From: Isotricha intestinalis
Taxonomy: Eukaryota; Ciliophora; Litostomatea; Vestibuliferida; Isotrichidae
Assembly (NCBI GenBank): GCA_023807065.1
Contig: JAJJLU010003467.1
Coordinates: 1 to 64,000, forward strand
Reading direction: 5' to 3'
DNA length: 64,000 bases
Shown here one piece after another: positions 37,666-47,555 of this stretch. The stretch's first letter is position 1, and each line of letters starts with the position of its first letter. The notes under the pieces are model-generated. The model saw nothing but the letters and a program-made list of their open reading frames with translations. It did no database searches and was not told where the DNA came from. The translations under genes and the position numbers were made by a program.

Positions 37666-38766
37666 ATGGAACCTCCAACACCAAAAGAAACTTTAAAATC
37701 AGAAAAAACATATAAAATAATATCAGATAAAAATAATTCTTTTTCTATAACTTTTAAAAATTTAGTTTCTTCTATTGAAATTTATGCTTTGTTTCATGAT
37801 GAAATTTTAAAACGTATTTACAATCACAAATTTACTTTAGATTCTTTAAAAAAAAATAATAGATATTTCTTGTTATTTGAATCAATTGATGAAATATATG
37901 ATGATTTAATTTTATTATTAGATAAAAATCAAACAAAAATTTTAGAAGATACTAATTTTATTAGTATTAGTATTCCTATTGAAAGTTTAAAAATAAAAGA
38001 AATATTATTTGTTATAAATGAATTAGAAAAAAATGATAATGAGAAAATGCAAGAAATATTTTCTTTGATTTTAGAAATGAAGACTGAAATTAAAAAATTA
38101 AATGAAGAAAATAAAAAATTAAATGAAGAAATTAAAAAATTAAATGAAGACAATAAAAATTTAAAAGAACAACTAAAAATTTATATTCCTTATTTAGAAG
38201 AATATAAAAAGAAAAGTGATGATAAAAAACAAAATAAAATAATAAGAAATTTGGACAGTAAAATAATAAATGAAAATGAAAAATATAATATAACCTTAAA
38301 AAATTGGATAAATCCAAATTTATCAATTAAAGCCCAATTATTATATAGAGCAAGTAGAGATGGAGAAGAATATTCAACTTTTCATAAATTATGTGATAAT
38401 CAAGGACCAACAATAGTATTAGCAAAATTAACAGATGGAAATATTTTAGGCTCATATACTCCTTTAGATTGGGAAACAACATCGGGTTGGAAAAGCGATC
38501 CAAATATGTTTGTTTTTTCTTTAACACAAAATCAAAAGGCAATGAAAAAAAAATCAAGTAATAATTATGGAATTTATTGTAATCAAAATTATGGTCCTGA
38601 GTCTTATTTTTTAGCTTTTATATCAGGTCATAAAATGAAAGAACCTTATCTTCGTTTAGATAATCAAGAATATACTAACAATACTCAAATTTTAGCACCT
38701 GGAAAACAAAATGATAGTTTTTATAAGGCTGATGAAGTTGAAGTATTTAAAATAATCATTGGATAA
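37666..38766 (+). CDS. TLDc-domain protein with coiled coil
   Basis: The 366-residue protein has a C-terminal TLDc domain (about residues 205-366): LLYRASRDGEEYSTFHKLCDN, then TIVLAKLTDGNILGSYTPLDW, NNYGIYCNQNYGPESYF and VEVFKIIIG. TLDc domains in OXR1/TLDC1 relatives protect against oxidative stress or bind V-ATPase. The N-terminal 125 residues form a small globular region. A coiled coil (about 125-185) holds near-perfect seven-residue repeats, KKLNEEN/KKLNEEI/KKLNEDN. This N-terminal plus coil plus TLDc layout is typical of expanded protist families. Exact role unknown. Confidence 0.85.
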   Translation: MEPPTPKETLKSEKTYKIISDKNNSFSITFKNLVSSIEIYALFHDEILKRIYNHKFTLDSLKKNNRYFLLFESIDEIYDDLILLLDKNQTKILEDTNFISISIPIESLKIKEILFVINELEKNDNEKMQEIFSLILEMKTEIKKLNEENKKLNEEIKKLNEDNKNLKEQLKIYIPYLEEYKKKSDDKKQNKIIRNLDSKIINENEKYNITLKNWINPNLSIKAQLLYRASRDGEEYSTFHKLCDNQGPTIVLAKLTDGNILGSYTPLDWETTSGWKSDPNMFVFSLTQNQKAMKKKSSNNYGIYCNQNYGPESYFLAFISGHKMKEPYLRLDNQEYTNNTQILAPGKQNDSFYKADEVEVFKIIIG

Positions 38767-39228
38767 GATTTTAAATTATTTTGGATTTATATTTTAACAA
38801 AGATTAATTATATTTACAACCATTATTTTTCATAATTGTGTTTATTTGATTGAATTTGAAAAAAATAAATCTCTAAATTGAAATTTTTTTTTTGAGAAAA
38901 ATATAATAAGATAAAATTATAAAATTATCTATAAATATTATTTTATTTTATTTAACAAATATTAAATTATTTTTTTTATTTCAATAAAATTTTTTTAATT
39001 GCTCTTTTTAAGAAAAAAACCAAAATATTATTAAAAATAATTTTAAAATTATAGTTCTTTTATAAAATTAATTATTATTTAAAATAATTTAATTCAAGGA
39101 ATTTATTTATTCTCTATTAAAAAATAAAATATATAATCTTAAATATACGATTATAAAATATATTTATATCACAATATTAAAACATATATTAGATATATTC
39201 TTCCAAAAAAAAAAATGAATAAAAAATA
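38767..39228. other. Intergenic 460 nt, nothing visible
   Basis: A/T homopolymer-rich sequence between the TLDc gene and the degraded secreted-protein copy. I see no gene, RNA or repeat in it. Confidence 0.4.
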
Positions 39229-39741
39229 AGAACATTCAATTCTTCATCATCATTATTTACATTGATTATAATTATTGAAGCAAAACTTATATCACTTTCA
39301 TTATTTGAATCATATAGATTATATAAAACTTGAATGTTTGTCAAAAGTGATTTATCTAAATATTCAGATTCTTCGATTAAATTTCTTACAATTTTTTGTT
39401 CATCTGTTTTTAATTTTAATGTATTAAATAATTGATTTACTTTTTCATTATTCTAATAATCTCTTTCTATTCTATTATATAAAATCATTCTGGTTCTTCC
39501 TTTTAATTTGAATAACAATTAATTTTTAATTTTGACCTTATTGTTGTATTTAAAGTTGTTTTAAAGGATTCTGCAATATATTTCTAACTATCTACTACTC
39601 CATTTATATTATCCATTGCTTTATCAAAGTTAACTAACTTTTTTATTTCTTTTATATTTGGAATTTCATCCTTTAAAAAAAGTAGATTTTCTGATAATGA
39701 TAATATTATTAGGGATAAAAAAAGAATTTTCTTCAATTACT
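39229..39741 (-). pseudogene. Degraded tandem copy of the 40287-41024 secreted-protein gene
   Basis: The minus strand reads FDKAMDNINGVVDS-stop-KYIAESFKTTLNTTIRSKL, where the intact neighbour has FNKAMDKINGVVDCWKNIAGAF. Later it reads LYNRIERDY-stop-NNEKVNQLF against LYNGIERDYWNNVKMNQLF, then LKLKTDEQKIV and SIIIINVNNDDEELNVL. Two Trp codons have become TAG, at least one frameshift lies near 39520, the start codon is lost and the last third is missing. It is a clear dead duplicate about 1 kb downstream of its parent. Confidence 0.85.
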
Positions 39742-40286
39742 TTTTTAGATTGTTTTATATTTCAATTAAGTATTTTAATGTTTTTTAAACTTAATAATAC
39801 TTGATATACTCGATCTATTTTTTTTTTATTCAATAGTTTAAAATAATGATTTGAAAAAATAATATTTTTATTTAATTATTTATCTGAATGAATTTATTGT
39901 GATGATATTTAAATATTTGTTTTTTGTTTGTTGATATAATAACAAAATAATTAATAAATAATGGAGAATTTTCAATTAAAATATTCAATGAAAACAATAA
40001 GTTTATTCTTTATATATGTTAAATAAAAATGAATATAGTTTTAATTTAAAAAAATTCTTTATTCAAATTTTAAATATTTATCTGGATCAATAATAATTAT
40101 TTTACTCGAAAAATGAAAATTTAATTTTCTTTAAAAATCTTAAAGAAAATCTTTTCTTTTTTAAATGAAAAAATATATTAAATTAAAAAAAAAATAAAAT
40201 AAAACTAAAAAAATCTTGGATTTTTCCCGTTTAAAAATCTATTAATAAAATATCAAATAATGTCAAAAAAAAAGTTTAAGTGGGCT
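39742..40286. other. Intergenic 545 nt between dead and live copies
   Basis: A/T-rich with no gene. It corresponds in position to the upstream region of the dead copy and the downstream region of the live one. No terminal repeats or insertion signature are visible. Confidence 0.35.
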
Positions 40287-41024
40287 TTAGATCTTGGGTA
40301 ATTCAATATGAAATCCTAAAAAGTTACACATATGATGAACAAAGAAGATTTTAAAGAAAAGCATAATATCTTCTAAATCTTTATTAGTTAAGCTTTTAGG
40401 AACTTTTTTAAATTCATCTTTACAATCAGCATAAATACCACCAACAAAAGATCTGTCTTTATTAATAACATAAATGTCAGGAGCTAAAGTTAATTTAGTA
40501 GTAATATGTGTAATAAGAACACTTAATTCATCATCTTCATTATCTAAATTATTTATAATAATTGAAAAGAAATCTAAACCACTTCTATTATTTGGATCAT
40601 CTGGATTATGTAAAGTTTGCATATTTGTCCATACTGATTTATCTGAATATTCAGCATCTTCAATTGTATCTTTTAAAACTTTTTGTTCATCTTTTTTTAA
40701 TTTTACCATTTTAAATAGTTGATTCATTTTCACATTATTCCAATAATCTCTTTCAATACCATTATATAAAAACATTTTTGCTCTTCCATCAAATTTTGAA
40801 TAACCATCAATATGTAATTTCTGCTTGATTGTTGTGTTTATTGTTGTTCTGAAAGCTCCTGCAATGTTCTTCCAACAATCTACTACTCCATTTATTTTGT
40901 CCATTGCTTTGTTGAAGTTTTCTAATCCTTTCACTTGTCCTGCACTTGGAGTATTACCTTGTAAGAAACGAAGGTTTGCTGATATTGATAATATTATTAA
41001 TGACAGAAAAAGTAATGATTTCAT
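40287..41024 (-). CDS. Secreted protein of unknown family
   Basis: The 245-residue protein starts with a clear signal peptide (MKSLLFLSLIILSISANLRFLQGN). The mature part is mixed helix/strand with Cys in GVVDCWKNIAGAF, YADCKDEF and HHMCNFLGFH; an odd number of Cys argues against a fully disulfide-bonded fold. No membrane anchor follows. The codon mix is slightly less A/T-biased than its neighbours. A dead tandem copy lies at 39229-39741, so the family has duplicated locally. I do not recognise it and assign no activity. Confidence 0.8.
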   Translation of the reverse strand: MKSLLFLSLIILSISANLRFLQGNTPSAGQVKGLENFNKAMDKINGVVDCWKNIAGAFRTTINTTIKQKLHIDGYSKFDGRAKMFLYNGIERDYWNNVKMNQLFKMVKLKKDEQKVLKDTIEDAEYSDKSVWTNMQTLHNPDDPNNRSGLDFFSIIINNLDNEDDELSVLITHITTKLTLAPDIYVINKDRSFVGGIYADCKDEFKKVPKSLTNKDLEDIMLFFKIFFVHHMCNFLGFHIELPKI

Positions 41025-41396
41025 TTTTTTATTTCTTTTTTTTTTTTTGGATTGTTTTAGATATTTTTTTTATTAATTATTATAGTTTTTATTTTTTTTA
41101 TTTATTTATAATTTTTATTTAAATGTTTTTTTATTTTTATTGAAAAATTCATGTTTAAATATAATTGATATTTTTTTTCTTTTATTCATTTAATTTTAAA
41201 TAATTACTTTAATTGTAATGAAATCTTTTTAAGAACTAACTAAAGAAACTAAAATAATTAATATTCATTGACATTTAAAAATATACAATAATTCATTAAA
41301 AATAAAATATTTTGAATAAGTAATATTCTACTTAATAATCATTATACTGTGAAAGAAAATATTGATTTTTTATAAATTTATAAAAAAATTATTTTA
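41025..41396. other. Intergenic 372 nt, divergent promoter region
   Basis: Lies between two divergent genes. It contains long T-runs next to the secreted-protein start and otherwise plain A/T sequence. No specific element is recognised. Confidence 0.35.
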
Positions 41397-42410
41397 ATGA
41401 AAAATTTCCAAAATCAAAGTTCAATTATACCAAAAAAATCATTTAAACATAATAAAAGACAAATTCCAATTAATATAAATTCAAATCCTTATCCTTTTCA
41501 ATTTATTTATAATAACAAAAAATCTCATTTAACTAATTCTTATATAACAATAGGAAATGAAATTCATAGAAAACAAAAAATTAATAATTTGAGTAATTTA
41601 TTTTATTCTACTCAAAATTATAATTTAACTCAATCAATAAGAATTTTAAATAATTCTATTATAAATCAATCTATTTTTAATAAAAAAAAATTAATTAGTT
41701 TTTCAAATTTAGTATTTAATGATTATAAAGAAAGAAAACCTATTAATTCTTCTTTTTTAATTAAATATGGAATTAAAAAAAAAAACTCAATTAATACAAG
41801 TTTAAATAGAATTTTAAATAGTAATAACATAAATTTAAATTCAAAAAGAGAAAAAATTAATTCTTATTCAATAAATAAAAAAAATAATAAGAAAAATTTA
41901 AAAAAGAATATAGATCATAGTTTAATAAAAGATAAAAATAAAAAAAATTATGAAAGTTCAATAGTAACAACAATTCATAATAAAAATTCAAATAATAATA
42001 ATAAGAAAAATAATTATAACCACAATTTAAAACAAGAAAAAAATAAAGAAAATCATAATAATTGTATTACTAATTTAGAAAAACAAATTTTAGGTATAAG
42101 GAATGATTATAATTTATATTTTAATACAAAACGAAATATAAAAGTGAAAAATATAAATTATAGTAAAGATAATAAATTAATGAATGATAAAAATAATAAT
42201 AATAATAATAATCAATCAAAGAAAAAAATAAGATTTTATAAAAAGAATTATTCAATATTATTAAACTTTCCAAAAAATTCAATTTCCAATATTCTACGAC
42301 GACGACTACGAGTAATAAAAAAAGTATTTCTTTATGAAAAAGAAATTCAAAAAATATATATAATTAAAAAATTATATAAGTATCCCCAATCCCCATATAA
42401 AATTTATTAA
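41397..42410 (+). CDS. Very basic low-complexity protein, unknown
   Basis: The 337-residue Asn/Lys/Ser-rich protein has pI-raising Lys runs throughout and no membrane or catalytic motif. A more ordered block lies at the C-terminus (residues about 295-335): FPKNSISNILRRRLRVIKKVFLYEKEIQKIYIIKKL, a basic amphipathic helix. The last codons KYPQSPYKIY contain the left inverted C-tract (CCCCAATCCCCA). Family not recognised. Confidence 0.6.
   Translation: MKNFQNQSSIIPKKSFKHNKRQIPININSNPYPFQFIYNNKKSHLTNSYITIGNEIHRKQKINNLSNLFYSTQNYNLTQSIRILNNSIINQSIFNKKKLISFSNLVFNDYKERKPINSSFLIKYGIKKKNSINTSLNRILNSNNINLNSKREKINSYSINKKNNKKNLKKNIDHSLIKDKNKKNYESSIVTTIHNKNSNNNNKKNNYNHNLKQEKNKENHNNCITNLEKQILGIRNDYNLYFNTKRNIKVKNINYSKDNKLMNDKNNNNNNNQSKKKIRFYKKNYSILLNFPKNSISNILRRRLRVIKKVFLYEKEIQKIYIIKKLYKYPQSPYKIY
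42383..42395. repeat. Left arm of inverted telomere-like G/C-tract pair
   Basis: TCCCCAATCCCCA, exact inverse of 43184-43196. Two C4 runs spaced AAT are extraordinary in DNA this A/T-rich. It lies inside the 3' end of the 41397-42410 gene. Confidence 0.85.
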
Positions 42411-42487
42411 ATATCAAAATAATTTCAATTTTAACTTAAAATATAAATTTGGTGAAAAAAGAATCTAAATAAAAACTTAATTTATAT

Positions 42488-42967
42488 TTAGAACATAGAG
42501 AATAAGCATAATAAAGCAAAAATAGACATTTTAATAAAAGAAGAAATGGAAGTTTTATCAACACAAGTTTTTCCATCTTTAGTTTCTTTTCCTTCAGGAC
42601 AAGCTTCACAAGCAGTTTTATCACTTTTAGGAATTTTTCCAGTACATTTAACACATAGATCATTATCATCATATTCTGCACAATCTGCAATTACAGGATG
42701 ACATGCTTTTCCATCTTTTGTTTCTTCACCATTGCCACAAGCCTCACAAGTAGCTCCATTAGTAGCAGGGACTTTTGAATTCCCACAAGTTATACATGGT
42801 GCTGTTGATCCAGTTGGAGTACCATATTCAGTACAATCTTCTATTTTTGTAACACATATATCAGCATTATTAGAATCTACTCCTACTTTAACTTCAGTAT
42901 TTTGACATGCTGAACTAATTAAAGAAATTAATGATAATATAGTTAAAAGATATAAAAATTTTTTCAT
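42488..42967 (-). CDS. Cys-rich surface protein, probably GPI-anchored
   Basis: The 159-residue protein has a signal peptide (MKKFLYLLTILSLISLISSA) and a short extracellular part with repeated Cys-rich modules: CITCGNSKVPATNGATCEACGNGEETKDGKAC and CVKCTGKIPKSDKTACEACPEGKETKDGKTC. The modules resemble growth-factor-receptor-like or variant-surface-protein repeats of protists. A final hydrophobic stretch (FIKMSIFALLCLFSMF) ends at the stop without a cytosolic tail, as GPI-attachment signals do. The likely place is the cell surface, and it would be a client of the PIG-S complex. Confidence 0.85.
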   Translation of the reverse strand: MKKFLYLLTILSLISLISSACQNTEVKVGVDSNNADICVTKIEDCTEYGTPTGSTAPCITCGNSKVPATNGATCEACGNGEETKDGKACHPVIADCAEYDDNDLCVKCTGKIPKSDKTACEACPEGKETKDGKTCVDKTSISSFIKMSIFALLCLFSMF

Positions 42968-43161
42968 TTTATCTCTATATTTACTTAATTCATATATATA
43001 TTAAGAATTTTTTATCATAATTTAATGAAACATAGGAGTTACAAATTTAAGAATATCACGAAAATAGTATTTTTAACGTTTAAATATTTCATAATATTTT
43101 TTTCTTTTATATTATGACCTTTAAAATTATAATATTTTAATATTTTTAGAAAAATGTTTCA

Positions 43162-43887
43162 TTGATTATTGATTATAAATTATTGGGGATTGGGGATCAG
43201 AATCTAAAAAGAGAAAACAAAATAAATAAATTATTAAAATATAAAAATAATCCAAAAAGCATAATAGAAAATAAGATAGAAAAGGAAAAAGAAAAGAATG
43301 ATGATAAATTAGATAATAATATTCATTTAAGAAATTCATCAAAATTATTAAGAGAAAATACAACTTTATTAAAAATAATAGAAAAAAATGAAAATAATGA
43401 AATTGAAGAAATTAAATTAATGAATGATATAAATGAAATTATGGGAAATGAACTTGATTTACCTCTTCCTTTTAATAATATTATGCTTTCTCCTTTAAGA
43501 GAAAATAAAGTAAATAATAATAATTTAAAAAATGTTAATAATAATAAGAATATTTATGATAATGATATAAATAATAAAGAATGTTTTTTTAATATGTTGT
43601 TTGATGAAAGTAATTTAGATTGTTATTGTAATTATGATAATAATTTTAATAATATAAAAAGTGTTGTGAAGAAAATTAAATTTAATCAAGTTATTGTTAA
43701 TTGTGGGAATTTTTTCTCGAAAAATAATAATAAATATTTAAAATATATTAAGTCATTTAATGAAAAATTCGAAGATGAAATTCGGTTAAATAAAGATAAA
43801 ATAAATTGTTGTATTAGAAATGAAATAAATAATTTATCTTTTAATAGCACACAACCTGGCTCAAATAAAAAAGATATTAAAATATAA
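43162..43887 (+). CDS. Asn/Lys-rich protein, 5' end unresolved
   Basis: The open frame has no in-frame ATG until about residue 88 (LMNDINEIMGNE). The frame closes upstream at a TAG (43147), so the true start must be that internal ATG, a near-cognate codon or an upstream exon. The C-terminal part has ordered-looking segments (NKECFFNMLFDESNLDCYCNYDNN, and IKFNQVIVNCGNFFSKNNNKYL). Family unknown. The right G-tract of the inverted pair (43184-43196) falls at the frame's start, codes LLGIGDQ and may mark a rearrangement boundary. Confidence 0.45.
   Translation: MIIDYKLLGIGDQNLKRENKINKLLKYKNNPKSIIENKIEKEKEKNDDKLDNNIHLRNSSKLLRENTTLLKIIEKNENNEIEEIKLMNDINEIMGNELDLPLPFNNIMLSPLRENKVNNNNLKNVNNNKNIYDNDINNKECFFNMLFDESNLDCYCNYDNNFNNIKSVVKKIKFNQVIVNCGNFFSKNNNKYLKYIKSFNEKFEDEIRLNKDKINCCIRNEINNLSFNSTQPGSNKKDIKI
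43184..43196. repeat. Right arm of inverted telomere-like G-tract pair
   Basis: TGGGGATTGGGGA, exact inverse complement of 42383-42395. Together they bracket about 790 bp holding the Cys-rich surface-protein gene. The unit resembles the TTGGGG telomere repeats known from some ciliates. Confidence 0.85.
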
Positions 43888-44147
43888 AATTATTTTCTAT
43901 GTAAAATTATATAAATATTATTCTAATTTATTAAGTGAATTATAAAAATAAAAATATATGAAATAACTTCTTAATATTAATACTTAAGAAATATTTTAAA
44001 AATAATTTTATAACCATTTACTCATAATTATTTATTTATATTTAATCCCTTTAATATTACAAATAAATAAATATAAAAATTTCAATATTAATAATACTAA
44101 ATATTTAATCATACTAAAAAATCACATTTTTCTTTCATAACATATTT

Positions 44148-45296
44148 TTAACTTATTTGATTTATATTAATACCAAGATTAAAATTTGAGTTTAATATAT
44201 CTCTTCTAATTTTATTTTTAATATATTGTAATTCTTTTTTTTGTTGAGCTAAATTTTTTTCATTTATTTTTTTTTCTTCAACATATTTCCAATAATTATT
44301 AAAAACTTGAAGAAATTTTTTATTATCATATAAAGTTTGAAAATCATAAGTTCCATTTTTATAAATGTTAATTTTTTTATCAATAATATCATCAATATCT
44401 GTTTGAAAAGAAGGAGTGACTAAAGGAAAATAATGCCATTCTTTTAATAATTCTTTTAAACCTAATTTTATATTTGGTCCTTTTTCTTCAATATCTAAAA
44501 TTTTTTTCTTTAATAATTGAGTTTTTAATTTTTTTTCATCAATTGATATACTTGTTATTTTCCTTTCTGTTTTTCCTTTTTTTTTATCATTTGAAAAATC
44601 ATTTTTAGTTTGCGATAAATTTATACTTGAAAAATCTAAAAGCTTTTTAGGTAAATTTTTATTATTTAATTTTAATCTTATATTTCTACTTTTAATGTTA
44701 CTATTACTTTTATTATCTTTGAAACTTGTTAAAAAAAGATTATTTGAAGTATTAATTTTATAATTTTCTTCAAAAAGATTATCACACAAATTTATATTTG
44801 AAGGTGTTAATGAAGAAGTATCTTGAGTTATATTAATTGATGGCATATTATTATTATTTAAATTTGTATTTATTATTAAAGGCATTGTCTTATTATTTAT
44901 TTTATTTGTTTCATTATTTGATTTTATTATTCTATTTATATGCTTTTTATTTCCATAATTTCTTGAAAAATTATTTTTATTGGTAAAATAATTTTGACTT
45001 GTTTTATTTTTAATTTGATAAAATGGATTATCATCTTCTTTTTCTTTAATTTCATTTTCATTATTAGAGTAATTAAGAAAGCTTTTTCTATTTTTATTAT
45101 TATATGAAAATGTTCTTGTCATTATTTCTTTATATTCTATATTATTTGAAAATAAATCATCTATCTCTTTAACTTTGTTTCCAAGTAATGTTAAAAAATT
45201 TGAACCTAAACCTGGTTTTAACTTTAATTTTGGAGCTTGTAATTTTTGAAATATACTTAATTTAAATTTTTGAATTTTTGATTTTTTTTTAAGCAT
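44148..45296 (-). CDS. Basic protein of unknown function
   Basis: The 382-residue protein is Lys/Asn/Ser-rich, with a disordered middle. A better ordered C-terminal region (residues about 265-380) includes IKLGLKELLKEWHYFPLVTPSFQTDIDDIIDKK and YNNYWKY-like aromatic spacing, then a basic helix. The start MLKKKSKIQKFKLSIF is basic and amphipathic. No family recognised. It is convergent with the gene at 43162. Confidence 0.65.
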   Translation of the reverse strand: MLKKKSKIQKFKLSIFQKLQAPKLKLKPGLGSNFLTLLGNKVKEIDDLFSNNIEYKEIMTRTFSYNNKNRKSFLNYSNNENEIKEKEDDNPFYQIKNKTSQNYFTNKNNFSRNYGNKKHINRIIKSNNETNKINNKTMPLIINTNLNNNNMPSINITQDTSSLTPSNINLCDNLFEENYKINTSNNLFLTSFKDNKSNSNIKSRNIRLKLNNKNLPKKLLDFSSINLSQTKNDFSNDKKKGKTERKITSISIDEKKLKTQLLKKKILDIEEKGPNIKLGLKELLKEWHYFPLVTPSFQTDIDDIIDKKINIYKNGTYDFQTLYDNKKFLQVFNNYWKYVEEKKINEKNLAQQKKELQYIKNKIRRDILNSNFNLGININQIS

Positions 45297-45486
45297 TTTT
45301 TTATGAATTTTTATTAAATTATGGTTTATAACGAATTTTATTCTAATTTTACTAAATAATAAAATTAAAAAAGATATTTAAATTAATCACTTTAATTTAT
45401 TTTTTTACTTTTTATATTATAAAAAAATTTTTTAATAAGTAAATATACTATAATAACTATTATATAAATAAAAAAAATTATTAACA

Positions 45487-47214
45487 TCATTTATCATTTA
45501 AAGCATAAATTACCTCAATATCTGTTTCATTTTTTAATTCTCTAAATCTATTTCTAATTATATCACTTATTTTTTTTTGAGAAGAAATTTTCATAATTTT
45601 TTTTAATATAATAACAGAATTATATCTTATATTAGGGACATTGTCTTTAGATAATTTAATAATTAAATCAATTAAATTATTTTCAATAAAATCTAAATGC
45701 TTTTTATCATTTAATAATTCTAAAATAGAAAAATTAATAGTGTTTCTTATTAAATAATTTTCAGAAAGTGACATTTCATTAAATTTTTCAATTAATTTAT
45801 TATTGAAATTTTTATCATTAATATTTTCGAAAATGCTTTTTAAATTTTCACTCATTTTTTTTCTAACTTCATAAACGGGATCTTTAAGTAAATCAAAGAT
45901 TAAATCAGATAAATTATCAAGAAAAATAGTTTTATTAATAACTTTCGAAAAAATAGAAATTGTTTCTAAAATTTCAACTCTTAATCTCCATTTTTCACTT
46001 TTTGCAACATCTTTAATATAAGGAATAATAGTTTGAAAGAATTGAAAATCATTTTGAAAATTTTTATTAAATTTATCTAAATTATTCATTATTATCATTC
46101 TAACAGTTAATTCATTATCTTTTATTAAAAGAGTAAAAATAGGAATAATATATTTTTGGAATTTATTTTTATCAATTAGATTACATATTAATAATAAATT
46201 ATTAGCTAAACTTTCTCTTACAAAAACAATATTATCATTACATAAATCTTTTAATTTTTCAAAAATTTTATTAAAATAATTATCATTAGAAAGAATTTTA
46301 CAACAAGATTCTAAAGAATAGCAAATAGAAGATTTAACTTCACTTTCATCATCACTAATTAAATTATATAAAGTATCAATTAAAAAAATTTTAAAATCTT
46401 CATTTTTTAATAAAGGAATAAATCCTAATAAACTTGAAAAATTTTTTGCTACTGTTAATCTTGTTCTCCAACTTTCATCATCAGATAATTTTTCTATTGA
46501 ATCTTGAATAAAAAAATCATATTCAATTATATTTTTTATTGTTTTTAAAGATAATAATGAATCAATTAAATTTATTCTTATTGAATCACTTTCTTCTTGA
46601 ATTAATTTATTGAAAAAATCTTCAATATCTTCTTTTTCTAAATACTTAATTATATTTTTTAATATTTGTGAAAATTTAACTTTAATCATAGTAACATCTG
46701 ATTCGATGAAATTATCTAAAATTTCTAATATATCTGTTTTATTTTTTTCTTTTCTAAATTTATCAAAAGAAATTGAAATTAAATCAAGACATCCTATTTC
46801 TAAATTCAATTCTTCTGAATCATATAATTTATTAATTAAATCAACAACTTCTTTTTCAATATCATAAAATTTTATATTAGAAAAAATATCATTTAAAGTT
46901 TCCATTAATTCTTTTCTTACTTCTAAATCATCACAATGAAAAATAATTTCTATTAAAGGAAAAATATCATTAATATATTTTCTACCACCAATACATTCTA
47001 TTATAACATTTAATTTTTTTGTTATTTCTAATGTACTTATTTCATCTTCTATATCTATACAATTTATTATATATGGTAAAACTTCTTTACGAAATTTCTC
47101 TTCTTTAAATGAATCTCCTAATATTTTTATATTCGAAAATGCCTCTGTTTTTATTAAGGAATCTTTACTTTGTAAATTTTGGATTATTATATTTGGTGAT
47201 AGTATTTTTTTCAT
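45487..47214 (-). CDS. PP2A scaffold A-subunit-like HEAT-repeat protein
   Basis: The 575 residues are almost entirely HEAT repeats of about 39 residues, near the 589 of PR65. Diagnostic repeat turns are visible: DDESWRTRLTVAKNFSSLLGF, VFVRESLANNLLLICNLI, SEKWRLRVEILETISIFSKVI and VYEVRKKMSENLKSIF. These match the PR65 pattern of Asp/Trp-Arg-x-Arg and Arg-Glu-x-x. PR65 holds catalytic and B subunits of protein phosphatase 2A together. It is more diverged than usual, so a paralogue is possible. Ends in TGA. Confidence 0.8.
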   Translation of the reverse strand: MKKILSPNIIIQNLQSKDSLIKTEAFSNIKILGDSFKEEKFRKEVLPYIINCIDIEDEISTLEITKKLNVIIECIGGRKYINDIFPLIEIIFHCDDLEVRKELMETLNDIFSNIKFYDIEKEVVDLINKLYDSEELNLEIGCLDLISISFDKFRKEKNKTDILEILDNFIESDVTMIKVKFSQILKNIIKYLEKEDIEDFFNKLIQEESDSIRINLIDSLLSLKTIKNIIEYDFFIQDSIEKLSDDESWRTRLTVAKNFSSLLGFIPLLKNEDFKIFLIDTLYNLISDDESEVKSSICYSLESCCKILSNDNYFNKIFEKLKDLCNDNIVFVRESLANNLLLICNLIDKNKFQKYIIPIFTLLIKDNELTVRMIIMNNLDKFNKNFQNDFQFFQTIIPYIKDVAKSEKWRLRVEILETISIFSKVINKTIFLDNLSDLIFDLLKDPVYEVRKKMSENLKSIFENINDKNFNNKLIEKFNEMSLSENYLIRNTINFSILELLNDKKHLDFIENNLIDLIIKLSKDNVPNIRYNSVIILKKIMKISSQKKISDIIRNRFRELKNETDIEVIYALNDK

Positions 47215-47555
47215 TTTGATATTTAATTTTTGGAAAAAAAAATTATTTTTTTTTCATTTAGTGAAAAATTAATTTTATAAATATATTTATTATATTATAA
47301 TTAAGGATTATCTTTATATTTTTATTTTTTTATTTGTATTTTATATTTTTAAATTTAATCTGTTGTTAAAGAATATTTATATAATAAATTAAATTGTATT
47401 ATTATTTCATTTTAATTGTATTCAAAAAAAGAAAAGAAAATTTAATTAATTGTTTATCAAATTTTTTTGATAAATTTTATTTATTTTAAATTCACCTTTT
47501 AATAAATATTATAAAAATATTTATTTAATATTCTAATAATATATATATCAAAAAA
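47215..47555. other. Intergenic 341 nt, nothing visible
   Basis: Upstream of the PP2A-like gene and downstream of the next gene on the same strand. A/T-rich with T-runs; no element recognised. Confidence 0.35.
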
